From the NCBI RefSeq assembly GCF_000247815.1, contig NC_021681.1:18753040-18817039 (forward strand): a DNA stretch of 64,000 bases, read 5' to 3'. Positions 12,556-22,769 of this stretch are shown here, in pieces. Source of the DNA: Ficedula albicollis. Its lineage: Eukaryota; Chordata; Aves; Passeriformes; Muscicapidae. The notes beneath the pieces were generated by a model. That model was not told where the DNA came from. It saw only the letters and a program-made list of their open reading frames with translations, and ran no database searches. Within the stretch, counting starts at the first letter, position 1. Every line of letters begins with the position of its first letter. Made by a program: the position numbers and the translations under genes.

Positions 12556-12690
12556 CTATATAAAGATGGGGAAACTGAGACAAATAAAGAAGGAACCTGT
12601 TTCACCAGCATTGCACAGAAGGACAGAAGAGAATCCAGAAACAGAAAGCTCAAACCTTGCACCTTTACATTCAGAGTTCCTCTGACAGGT
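12556..12690 (-). repeat. MIR-like CORE-SINE relic
   Basis: AGATGGGGAAACTGAGACAA followed by a diverged 'gcacagaaggacagaagagaatccagaaac' section matches, in reverse orientation, the MIR segment 'cagatgaggaaactgaggca...cacacag...ggcagagc...gattcgaaccc'. The GGGGAAACTGAG string is the most diagnostic part. MIR is an ancient tRNA-derived SINE family; this copy is degenerate and inactive. Confidence 0.6.
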
Positions 12691-12989
12691 CCTGCCTACA
12701 TAACAACAAAATTAATATCTAAAATCATTTGCAACTCAGCGGCATGTGGCCCTAAGTGAATAAATTTATCATAGTGAAGCCTAAAGACACAAATGTATTC
12801 ACTCTTTTTCCTACTGAAAATAATCTATGAAACTGAGTTGCAATTTTTTCCTTCCAAATATCTATTCCTAAGGAAATGTTCAAATTATTCTCTTCTAACA
12901 TCTATGTAATACAAAGAAAGATTTTCATCGTATCATCATTTAAAATTAAACCTGGAAAGAAAGAACCCAGGGGATTCACTGAACTTCTA

Positions 12990-13420
12990 GCTCTTTATAA
13001 TTTGTGGCCAACTGCACACAATTATATTACAAAGCCTAAAAATAATATAAAATGTAGCTTGACGATAACTTTAAATGAACTTGACTGTGTTGGTGAGCTA
13101 TTGTGATAAAAAATTAACATGTTTGGGGAAGTCTGATTTGCATTACACAGTGCCTGTAATCAAATTACCTCTAAATGTTATGCCATGTCACACTGTGTTT
13201 GAGATGTTGCTGTCAAAAATGCATATATACGCTTTGCAGTTTGACTCAACCTGGCTTCCTTTTAAGCGATCATGTATGCCTCTGAGCCACTTCAGCCAAA
13301 TGGTGGTAAAATACAGAGGTTGGCAATTCAATTTCATTAAACCTTTCAAGAAGGCAAGAGCAGATAAGCTTTGCTTGTTCGTGTCAATGATAATATTCAG
13401 CGCAGCCTAAATCTAATTCA
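12990..13420. promoter_or_regulatory. Candidate conserved enhancer, left flank of the CpG block
   Basis: Non-repetitive sequence with many homeodomain-type cores (ATAATATAAA, TTTAAATG, CATTAAAC, AATGATAAT), a perfect octamer ATTTGCAT near 13,134 and retained CpG (TTAAGCGATC, TTCGTGTCAATGA). This mixture, next to a CpG block, is typical of conserved developmental enhancers. It is inferred from composition only; no alignment was possible. Confidence 0.35.
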
Positions 13421-14345
13421 ATAGGTTCGCTCCCGCTCTCTTGTCACATTGTCATTTCCGAACCCAGTCCCCCGCCGCCCCCTCCCTGCTCCAGTTGCAG
13501 CAAAACTTTGTGAAGTGCTTAACCCCGAGCCATGGGCGCCTTCCCGGTGGATGTGCCGCGGTGCAGCCCAGCCCTGGGCTCTGTGCACGGCGCTGGGCCG
13601 CTCAGGTGGCGGCTGCCGGACACCGTGCCCGCTGACCTCATTGCAGCCACAGATGTTTGTTTACAGCACTTCGAGCGATCTGCAGAAAGCAGAGCAGCAA
13701 AGTAGGCCAGCTTGCGGGAAGGCTGTTACCCACAATTCATGGAAAAATGCCGGATAGTTCCCACTAGGTTGTGGTCGGCTAGGAAACGGCAACTTATTAA
13801 TCTTGTGTCAGAGGGCCAGCTGCAAGCCTGGCAGTTACCATATTTCACCACCAACTCCGTGTCTGGACAGCCATTGTCTATTTTTTATGAAAAACTCCAC
13901 AAATCAGCTGCTATTTCCCCCCTTCTACGTGCAGAAACGGCGCTTGAGGGCTGAGGTGGCTCTGGCGCATCATCCACACGGCGGTCAGGTTTGCTAATTC
14001 AGAGCGACTGCTTAGTTTCCAACTTTAATGATATTCCCTCAGCATATCACTATGGTTGCCTGGCGACCGGATTTCAGCTAGGCCTCTCATTTGATTCCCA
14101 CACATCAGACCCTGAAAAGCACTTTTTTTCCTCCCTCCGCTTTTGATTCCGGCTCCTCTGAAACCCTTCCCCCTGCGGTGTCGGTATGGGTGGGCAGCGC
14201 GGTGGCAGAACAAGGCCAGGGGTGACGGGAGGCCTGGAGGCTCCTGGTCACACATCAAGGCCTGGAAACAAAGCCGCCAGGAGCCCTTCCTGACAAACAC
14301 AAATTCCCTTCAGAAAAAGCAAATTTGGTCTTCCCTTCGTAGCGT
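13400..14345. promoter_or_regulatory. CpG-retaining block: orphan CpG island or enhancer hub
   Basis: I counted about 44 CpG in roughly 945 bp, against only a few per kilobase in most of the window. GC is clearly higher, especially at 13,430-13,640. No TATA box, first exon or recognisable peptide accompanies it: the overlapping open frames (102 codons at 13,449-13,757 plus; 105 at 14,143-14,460 plus; 91 at 14,025-14,300 minus) are what a stop-poor GC-rich stretch produces by chance. It contains an X-box-like motif at 14,054-14,068. Possible readings are an unannotated promoter (for example of a long noncoding RNA), an orphan CpG island, or a deeply conserved enhancer. I favour the last two. 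Confidence 0.45.
14054..14068. promoter_or_regulatory. RFX X-box-like inverted repeat
   Basis: GGTTGCCTGGCGACC is a near-perfect inverted repeat resembling the X-box (GTTGCC followed by GGYAAC; here GGCGAC, one change). RFX-family transcription factors bind such sites in ciliary and neural gene control. Its position inside the CpG block supports a regulatory role but does not prove it. Confidence 0.45.
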
Positions 14346-14800
14346 GGGTGTCATTTTAAGACTTTCTTTAGACACTTTACTAAATCTGACGCTTTCCATT
14401 GTTTTTTGGGCCGTTTCTCACAAAAGGCTTCCTATTATCAACAAGTTGCTATTGGAGTAAGCAAACAGCTTGTGAAGGCCTGAAATAATCTAATAAGCAA
14501 CGGGCTTGTGTGTTTTATGTATCCACACCTTTATGGGATACAAAGTTTGTTTGGCTAAATAATTTTCTACTTTTTGCTCGGTTTCAATTAAAGTATCTTT
14601 TTTAAATTAATGGTTCTGTTTAGCTCTGCACCCATCCCCCTGGCATATGCACAAACTCCCTCATCACAGTATAGTATAGCCATTTTTCATAAACTGCTCT
14701 GGCTCAAACAAAAGAATTTTTAAAACATTTTGTTTCTTGGTGCAATTAAGGTCTGATCGATAAGACAGATACAAGGCATGCACTGACTTTCTTATTCTTC
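14346..14800. promoter_or_regulatory. Candidate conserved enhancer, right flank of the CpG block
   Basis: Unique AT-rich sequence without repeat relics, with strings such as CCTATTATCAACAAG, TTAAATTAATGG and GGTCTGATCGATAAGAC. The low mutational wear (CpG kept, no microsatellites) and adjacency to the CpG block suggest that the element extends to about 14.8 kb. Inference only. Confidence 0.3.
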
Positions 14801-14837
14801 TCTTAGCTGTGACTGAAAGTCTTCCCAAACTTAAGGA

Positions 14838-14892
14838 ATTGACTACACTGGAAACCAGATCGGCTTACACCAGCTGAAGGCTTAGTCCTGAA
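14838..14892. repeat. Ancient sauropsid interspersed repeat, copy 4 (end fragment)
   Basis: CGGCTTACACCAGCTGAAGG followed by CTTAGTCCTGAATC recalls the repeat end 'ggatttacaccagctgaggatctggccc'. Only about 50 bp survives. Confidence 0.45.
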
Positions 14893-15496
14893 TCTTTAAT
14901 GTGCTGTGGCAAAAAAAAAAAATTATGTTAGCTATAATGAATGTTTGCTAACAGTTTTACAAACAAAGCACAGGATTATTTCAGTATTTTTAAAAAATCA
15001 ATAATATAAGTTATACCAGATGGGCAATCTTCATATACATAATAATAACATAAATAATTTTAAAATATTTCTCTTGAGGAAAATGCAGTCAGCTGGATAA
15101 TTTACTAAAGGTTCAATATGAGCGCTGCAGAAGTAGCTTAAATATAACATTCTGCTTCTTGTTTACATGGCTTTCAGATTATTCCCTGTACAGTCTGCTG
15201 AAGGATATAAAAATTCTTAATTATTTGTCATAAACTACTACTCAAATGTCTATTAGTGATGAGCACAGTCACACCCAAATTAATGGCAATACATCAACAG
15301 CAGGAGTAGGTCAAATCTTGTTAGCCTATACAGACCTGAACTGCCTCATCTTTTGTACAGATTGCAGTCTTGTGCTTAGAGATCCTCAAAAATCCCCAAC
15401 TCCTCAAGTTATTTGGTTACAGGAGAACCTTAGCTCATTATTTTTAAAGAATTTCATAGCCCTTATGTTTGAAGAAAATGTGAAATTTTTTTGTTG

Positions 15497-15575
15497 AAAA
15501 ATAAACCAAAACAAAACAAAAACCCCACCAAAACAAACAAACAAATCACCAAAAAAACCCCACAAAACCAACCAA
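15497..15575. repeat. A/C-rich low-complexity tract
   Basis: A purely A+C stretch broken only by single T or G bases, built from (CAAAA) and (CAAA) units and CCCC clusters. The complementary strand is G+T-rich. Confidence 0.9.
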
Positions 15576-16420
15576 GACAGCTGAGAGTTCCTTATGCTTA
15601 GAAGTTTTAATTTTGAGATTTCCTGATTTTTCACGAAGCTTCCACATTGCAGGGAGCGACACAAAGTTTCTCCATATATTATCTGGCAGTCGTAACGATC
15701 CACGATGGGAGACATTCAGGTTTAATATGTCATGATCACATCCCAGAATAGGAGTCTGTTGGGCATGGACTGTCCACACACTGACCAGCTCAGACTAGAG
15801 AGCTCAGTCTGAAGTCTGATTTGAATATTGCGTGATGATAATATGAACCTATGTTAGTTTTCAAAGCAAGAATGATGCAGTGGGATTTCAGAGCATGCCC
15901 ACAACTGGTCCCCCACTTGTCAGTCATGTGGGGAGGACTTCTCAAAGGTTCCTTTACATTCCATCCTGTACTTCCCAACCCTCATGGAATAGAGCTGTCT
16001 CCTAGAGATCAGCCTGTGCCCTAATAACATTAGGATTACCTGGCACTCTCTATTGCATCAGTTTTCTATGCACCATTTATTACTGTTTACATCCTCAGCT
16101 CAGACTCTGCTGAGGAGAAGTTCAGGTCCAGAAATGGGACTTGCAATTGGAAGTAGTCACATATCTGAAAATCTCTTGAGAACAAAAGTCACCAGCTAGG
16201 AAATGTGGGACATACATTTCTAGACCTGCAAAGCCACACAGAAAAGTTTTAAAGGCATCCCATGTGTCAAATTAATTTCCAAGGAGTTGTAGATATATTA
16301 TACAAGGAGGTAATTTCCTGTCAGACAGTGCAGCTCATCAGAGTTATCATCATTAAATGCTAACACATGCTGGATAGAAAGTTCTAGTGCATAAGCAAAT
16401 TGTTTGCTTATCTACACTGA

Positions 16421-16504
16421 GACAAATTGTGCTCAGTTACACCAATAACAACAGTACCAGGGAAGTGTACTCATTTTACCACGAGTGGGAAAGAGAATTC
16501 TGCC
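16421..16504. repeat. Ancient sauropsid interspersed repeat, copy 5, with both hairpin ends
   Basis: The left end, GACAAATTGTGCTCAGTTAC followed by ACCAATAA, and the right end, 'gagtgggaaagagaattctgcc', are near inverted copies of each other, as in the remembered element 'gccaaattctgctctcagttacaccagtgtaaatcc...gagagcagaatttggc'. This is the only copy here that keeps both ends, about 84 bp in total, so it may be a complete non-autonomous hairpin element. Confidence 0.6.
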
Positions 16505-19500
16505 ACTGCATAGCATGTCATGGGAAGTGAAACTAAAAGAAGTCAGCATATTGGAACACTTTAAAATACATTTATATTACTGTAGCTCTAATTAAATGCA
16601 CCTCAAATGCACCTTGTGAAATGTATGCCCACATGAACATAGAAAGGATTTAGATGTGTATTCCCTGTTACTATCTGCAAATTTCTTCGTTTAAAGAACA
16701 GATATTTGATTTTGTATTAGAGCTGAAAGTAGGACTTCTAACCTTTCCCTCTCTCTCTCCCCTAATCTAGAGCAGGTTTCAGATCTGTATTCTTTACTCG
16801 GCAATAACAAGTTAAGGGATTTAAACTCTCTTTTTTTCTTATCAATCATTTGCAACGACTGTTAGCATTGAAGATCCACTACCCACTGCAATGTTTCTCA
16901 CTTACTTATTAGGTGTTAAGGACATTGTTTTGTACAGTACACTCCTGACATGTTAAAAAAAAAAAACGTTTTTAGATTAGTGTTCAAGCTTCATTTTTCT
17001 TTTTGTTGAAAATTTTAATTAATACATTAAACACATTGTAGCTGTACAGATGAGTAAAGGAGATACCCATTTATACGTTCTATTGATTCGGTTATTCTGA
17101 TTTTTAGTAGCATGCTATACATGCAGCCAGAACATGCTGCCCTTTGAGAATTGCTTCCATACTGTTTAATCTAAATTGAAATACACACACAAAAAATCCC
17201 ATCTGCAATAATGGGATGTGTATACCACATTAAATTACCCTCCCCCATCCACTGGAAGTATTTCCCAGAATGAAAGGTAAATGTTCAGTATTACTTTGCT
17301 GCTGGAAGGCAGTCTGGAAATAGGATTGCCCTCTAGTTATCTCACAACTTTCTAGCCCTGGGCAAAAGACCCTAAAAAGGTAGATTTGCCAAATAAGTAC
17401 CTAATCTGAAAGCTTTATTCTCTTGCATTGCAAGAAACTAAGGCATCAGCAGTAAATTAATTTTTTTTGTTGTTGCTCTTTTGCAGCAGCACATTATGGT
17501 TCTGGCTCTGGGTTTTCACTGCAGGTCAGAAGCTTGGTATGGAAAGCTTATTGGGGACTATGATAATAGACTCTGGAATTTTCTTATTTGTTATTTATTT
17601 GTATGGCTTCCAGTGAACACTACGGACTGGATTTGATAACCTGGGAATGCTCTTCTGCTTTCTGTGATCCTAAATGAAAGACAGTGAACATGGCTAGAGT
17701 AAAAGTGGGTAAGAGACTGCATGAGTATACAGGATTATTTCCACTGGCCACCTGTAGAATCTTTTAGTTGCTTAAAAGAACTCATAACTATTTAAAAAAA
17801 AAAAAAAGAAACATAATTAAGACTTTTGACAAAACTGTAATCAGAATTTTAATGCAAAAATAGACATCCTCAGCTCCAGATTTGCTCCCTCAAAAAGAAA
17901 AAAGAAAAGAAGTTCTGGGTATACTATCTATATATAAGTATATGTTGCTATTCAGGTATATTTGGAGTCCCAGATTTTAGAAAAATACTTTTGTGTTGAT
18001 TGAGCAATAGAAATAAAACTGACCAAATATGGAAGGTGCACAGCATGCCCAGAAGCAGGCGGTCAGAGGGAAGGTCTGGAGAAATAGCACATCATATTTC
18101 TAGCATTGGGTCTTGTGTTCTAGTAAGCAAGACAGGTTAGGAAACTCTTTGCCTGAAACATGAGTTTTATTTTGATTGATTCGTTATAGGTCACAGAAAG
18201 TTTGGCCCATTTTGCACTGATTTGAGATCCAACCAATAATGAATCAGAAGCAGAACCAAGAATAGATCTAAGCAGTTCTGAATCACAAGCCACCTCTTTC
18301 TCAGAACACCCACTCCCTCCCAATCAGACAGACGTCCCTTGTTTCTAAATAAAAGCATTTGGTTACAAAATGGATTTATTTATTTTTAGCAAAAATTGCT
18401 CATAGTGACAAAATTTTCCATCCAGTTAATGACAAAATACATTCTGTTGCATAAGATTTGCACTCGTGCATAAAATGGCCTCTCTTGCCATAATTAATGT
18501 ATAGATTAAAATTATAAGACATCTAAAGTTGCTGATGTGTCACTGAACACCCCCATTTCTCTTCTCCACTTTTCTTTCACACTTTTAGAACACGACAGAA
18601 TACCTAAATACTACAGAACGTCACACTCACACAGAGAAATGCATTTTTATTACTTCAAAATGCAAAAAATCTGTTTCCCCACATGAGTCCAGTGCAACTT
18701 TGTCACCCTCCTATGGCAGAACCAGCTGTGACAGTCACCTACACCCCTGAGCTAACAGAGCTCTGCATGTTGACTCAGACCATTGGGGGACTTGCATATC
18801 TAGAGCACAGTGCTCCTTGGTATCAGCTTTGCTACAGCCAAACTTCAGCAAAGCATCTGCCTCATGCAAGCAAACCAAGAAATAATCCTGAAATGGTTCT
18901 TATTCCTTACACCACCAGAGATATCTGGAGCCAGAAATCCTTTATCTGAATGTGTTAAATTAAGATCTGTAAGTGGTGCACCGAATGAAAATGAAGATAA
19001 AATTATGTCATTGTGATTGAATTATCTCAATTATCTGAGTGGCATCGTTTTTCTACAATGCAGAACCACCTCTGATTAACAAACTACACTCAATAAAATA
19101 AATAGCAAGTCAAATCTCTGCATAAAATTTGAAAATAAACTCATTTCAGGGATAAAAAACAATTTAATTTCCTGTCCTTCACGCCTCCTTTTTCACTTGC
19201 ATCCATAGAGTAAGAAAGGAAAATATCTTATCTTGGCAAAAACCTAAAGTTCTGTCCTAAATAACATGAATATTTAAAGAGCAAGTTTATTGCAAAAGAA
19301 ATCCCTTGGAAAATGCATCCTCTCCTAGCTGCCAGTTACAAGAGTTTGGAGCATCTGGGAAAATTTTGAATGAACCTCCAGACATACAGAAAGCCTCCTC
19401 ACTGCCTCTGCTCTTTCTGAAATGCTTCCAAAAGAAAATAATCTCTATCCTTAACAGACAATCTCAAAATATGTTTGTCACTGACAACAGACTCCCACAC

Positions 19501-19505
19501 ACACC

Positions 19506-19526
19506 TTTTTCTTTTTTTTTTTTTTT
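19506..19526. repeat. Poly-T tract with one C
   Basis: Twenty T with a single C interruption, immediately upstream of the MIR-like relic. It could be the A-tail of an old minus-strand retroposon, but no target-site duplication is visible. Confidence 0.85.
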
Positions 19527-19544
19527 GTGGCAAGCACTGAGTCA

Positions 19545-19650
19545 TGGAGAGAGAAAGTTATTTGCCTCAAATTTGTGCCAGAGCCCAGCTAGTATCAGAC
19601 CTCTGTTCATTCTCCAGCCCAGTGTGTTAACCACGAGACTGTCCTTTTCC
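19545..19650 (-). repeat. MIR-like CORE-SINE relic
   Basis: GAGAGAAAGTTATTTGCCTC, then CAGAGCCCAGCTAGTAT and AGCCCAGTGTGTTAACCACG match, in order, the reverse MIR layout 'gagaggttaagtaacttgccc...cagctagtaagtggcagagcc...tgctcttaaccactatgc'. The closing TTAACCAC is the reverse of the tRNA-like A-box region (GTGGTTAA). This is the best MIR match in the window. Confidence 0.7.
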
Positions 19651-20536
19651 TGGCACTCATTAGAAGATTGGAATGTGCTTATGGTCAAGATTTTCACAGT
19701 CAAAGGCAAATACATGAAAGAAAAAAAAAAGGAAAAGCAAGATACATAAACAATGAGGGGTTTTTAATATCGTTATATTAGGTATGTTGGAGAAAGCAAG
19801 GATAAATTTGAAAATTAAGATGGTAGGCAATTGATCTTAGCAGCAAAAGCTGAATTGATCCAATAGGTCTGTGGACATTTTCTGATTTAACATATTTTCA
19901 AGTAAGCAATAGGTTTCCAGAGTCTGCTGTAATTGCCAGTGACTGCTCTGTCACTGTATGATGTGAATAAATGCTAAAAATAACACACATTCTGTACTGT
20001 GGCTACCCAGTATGGATTTCATTCAGCCTGGGTTTGTGTATAATGCCTGTTCCAGTGTGGACCTAGAATGCAGATTAAATCTATTTAATACACAGCCTAG
20101 TCTTGGTGTCCTAAGACAAAGATTCACCCTGAGACAATGAAATTTCATCTGACACAACTGGGCTCAAAACATTTAATTACAAAGGGAAGACAAGCCACGG
20201 TACAGTGGCCAGAACACAGCCATGAAAAGATAAGCTTTCCCAGTAAAGGTATCTCACCACAGAAGCAAAACTTGCACTTTCAAGATAGACCATGAGCAAA
20301 CAAAAACTTGAGCCAATGTATTTCTCAGAGGATGTTTATCCTTAATGCCAAAATCCACCTCACCAGGGGTTGACCCCTTGAAAGCTTTTGGCTAAAACCA
20401 ATCTCTAAATTAAGGCTTTTTGTCTATTATTCAGTAAACGATTATATCTGAAAGAGATTAATAGGAAACAGTGTCTCTTAGGATAAAAACTGTTTCATTA
20501 CTTACACAGAGGCAAATTTGCTGTCATCTCTTACAC

Positions 20537-20547
20537 TATATATATAT
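20537..20547. repeat. Short (TA)n microsatellite
   Basis: About five and a half TA units. Minor, but a likely polymorphic site. Confidence 0.7.
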
Positions 20548-20862
20548 CTGTGGTCACAGGGAGGCTGACAAAGAATCAATCACATAAAATCTCTAAATGA
20601 TCAGACATTGCTGCAGGCAGAAAAAAGAGTTCCTCCATTCTCTCTGAGAGACTGGGAGAAGTGTTTCTGGAGGAAAACATGAAGGGGAAACAGGAGTACA
20701 GTGCTATGCAGGAGGGAGGTGGCCCTAAGGCACTGTGCAGCAGAGATCAGCCCAGGGTGTAAAATGCAGGATTTGGGCAAGTCAGGTCACAGGGCCAGTG
20801 AGAGGCTACTCATGGATCCTAAGTACATTCCATGGCAGGACCTCAGAAGCTACGGCAGCTTT

Positions 20863-20885
20863 AGGACTGCCTGGATTCAAGTCCT
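20863..20885 (+). repeat. MIR-like tRNA-derived head fragment
   Basis: GACTGCCTGGATTCAAGTCC closely matches the MIR 5' region 'gactgcctgggttcgaatcc', including a Pol III B-box-like core (GATTCAAGTCC). The flanking bases do not continue the match convincingly, so only the head fragment survives. It is not a tRNA gene: no cloverleaf, A-box or paired acceptor stem can be built around it. Confidence 0.45.
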
Positions 20886-21170
20886 ACATCCTATAGAAAA
20901 TATAATGCCGGATGAGCATGGCCCCACACAGATGCGGAGGGGATTACTCAGGTGTCAGTGGGGGATTCTTTGGGACTAGGTGTGAGCCATTAGCAGAAAG
21001 TACCCTGGTGGCACATGCCACTTGTCCCCAAGGTCAGCATCACTTCCCAATCTGCCACCAGCTTTGTGCAGGAGAGGAGCTTCTGGCACTCAGAAGCATC
21101 CTTGTCAGCAAAATGATGGCTTGCTTTCCTGTGGAAATTCTGAGTGTTAGGGGAGTGGGTGTGGGCAGTT

Positions 21171-21205
21171 TTTTGTTGTTGTTTGTTTGTTTGTTTGTTT
21201 GTTTG
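21171..21205. repeat. (GTTT)n microsatellite
   Basis: About six GTTT units preceded by TTGTTG. It sits directly beside the G-run cluster. Confidence 0.9.
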
Positions 21206-21220
21206 GGGTTTTTTGCTTTT

Positions 21221-21254
21221 GGGGGGGGCATCTTTTGGGTGGGGGTGGTAGGGG
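21221..21254 (+). other. G-quadruplex-prone G-run cluster
   Basis: Four G runs (8, 3, 5 and 4 G) with spacers of 8, 1 and 5 nt fall within 34 bp on the plus strand. This fits a G-quadruplex pattern with one slightly long loop. No nearby gene gives it an obvious role. Confidence 0.55.
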
Positions 21255-21685
21255 TGGATGTCAGCAAATAAATGAAATATGAACAGCAGCTCTAGAGAGC
21301 TTCCTACAGCTCATAAGGACAATAATTAGATTTGAAACTACATACCCTCACCTCATTCCACAAAGAGCAGAGCACAGACAGGGGGATCCACTCAAGGCAG
21401 CACTGAGATATAGACTTTTTAAGAATATAAGTAGCCTCATTCTAGGCTTGTGTGCTTTTTAATAACAGTACATTAGGTCTCTTCAATGGATCAAGCTTCA
21501 AATACAAAATTGGACATGAATGTAGCTGAGGGTACAACTGAATATTGTAGAAAATCACTTTGTGCAGAAGTTCAGAAGACAAATTTGAAGCTGCTCTGCT
21601 CCATTGGCTGAGATGAGAGATTATGTTTATAAGAAGGAATTATCTACCTTATTAAAACTTTGCAAGCTTCTGTTGTCTGTGGGTC

Positions 21686-21716
21686 ATCTGGCTGGTACTC
21701 AGTAAATAGTGCTGAG
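21686..21716 (+). repeat. Possible L2/MIR 3'-tail fragment
   Basis: GGCTGGTACTCAGTAAATAG resembles the common tail 'ctggcacatagtaggtactcagtaaatatt'. It is short and could be chance. Confidence 0.3.
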
Positions 21717-22555
21717 GTTTTCTTTTTGTAAATAATGAATGAGTAAGAATTACTATGAAGTGCCAGCTTAATTTTAAGGGGCATTATCTGAAGCCTAGTA
21801 AAACCAGAGTCAGAGAATTTTTTAGTTGAAGACTTGCACGGCCATTTCAGCACCAGGTTCATACTCTAGACTTTTTTTGTCTAAGTCTAACATATATTAA
21901 GTACAGATTCACCTTGTGTGCTGAAAATCAATAGGGCTTCTGCCACTGATTTAAAGAGAAACAAGGCTGAATAGATAAACATATGTTAGTTACTGTTAAT
22001 ATGATAAAAGAAAACATTTGATAGCTTATTTAATGGTATTTGTGTTTCTAACCACTAGCCTTTAGAAAACAGACCCCGGAATGACCTCCAGAAAAACAAA
22101 CTCTCTATAAAGGAAGTTCAAAAAACAGTTTAGCTTATCTTTTAAGCAATCAGAAGTAACTACTCAAAACACATTTTTCTTTATGCACTAGAATATTGCA
22201 TGGCATAATCCCTGTCTTTTAAGAAACCATGTAAGCAGTGATTTAAAAAAATCACTAAATACCTTGGGGGAGCAGAGCAACAGTTTGGTGCAGTGGGACT
22301 GCCCTGATATCTGCTGGCAGAAGGCATGATCCACATTCACAGCCCATGCATGTATTCCTACAGCCTCCATCTCCATCAGCTGGGTTCTGTGTGCACCAAG
22401 CACCCACCCCCGGTGTGTCTGGGTGACTCCAAACGCCCAGAGCACAAACACGGGCTGTGACAATGCACCCTTGTCACAGGAGCTCCACAGCCCCTGGCTT
22501 GGCCCTGGCAGGTCTGTCTGCAGGGTGGCTGCCCCCGGCTGTCCCCAGGCAGCTC

Positions 22556-22760
22556 TACCTCGAGATGCCAGCGCACTGATGTCAGCTTTTGGAATGAGCT
22601 TGCTGCGAGTGCCTAGATTAGCCGTGTTGCCAGGCTCTCGCCGCTCTAACCCCCTTTTCCACTTCAGTGGGCTGAGCTTTTGACACTCTGAAAAGCACCA
22701 TTTAAAATTAATTAAACCTCCTTATTTTGTACCAAATCTCTCTGCTACCAACTCTGTTTA
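22556..22760. promoter_or_regulatory. Candidate conserved noncoding element
   Basis: A short CpG-retaining stretch (AGCGCACTGATGTCAGC, TAGCCGTGTTGCCAGG, CTCGCCGCTC) changes abruptly into an AT-rich homeodomain-type string (TTTAAAATTAATTAAACC). It includes a GTTGCCAGG half X-box and a TGATGTCAG bZIP-like core. No repeat or reading frame explains it. Inferred from composition only. Confidence 0.35.
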
Positions 22761-22769
22761 TTATGTTTT

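Larger units (their letters stand above)
14893..19544. other. Non-coding stretch, no recognisable gene
   Basis: AT-rich sequence holding, besides the repeat entries listed, short homopolymers (A at 14,911-14,923, 16,956-16,967 and 17,794-17,807), a (CT)n patch near 16.75 kb and an AT-rich patch near 17.93 kb. Open frames stay under about 105 codons and match nothing I know. Confidence 0.6.
19651..22550. other. Non-coding stretch, no recognisable gene
   Basis: AT-rich sequence with the MIR head fragment at 20.87 kb, the GT/G-rich tract at 21.17-21.26 kb and a weak LINE-tail-like string near 21.70 kb. The 119-codon frame at 20,912-21,271 (plus) is produced by the low-complexity GTTT and G tracts and is not a gene. 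A weak resemblance to the sauropsid palindromic repeat at about 21,925-21,955 is too diverged to claim. Confidence 0.55.

Noticed and set aside
19306..19749. 147-codon open frame (plus)
   Set aside because: It runs through a poly-T tract and a MIR-like relic, so it is assembled from repeats.
20760..20900. Possible tRNA gene suggested by GATTCAAGTCC
   Set aside because: No cloverleaf, acceptor stem or A-box can be paired; better explained as a MIR head fragment.
21847..21860. REST/NRSE half-site TTCAGCACCA
   Set aside because: Only the left half matches; the right half (GGACAGCGCC) is absent.
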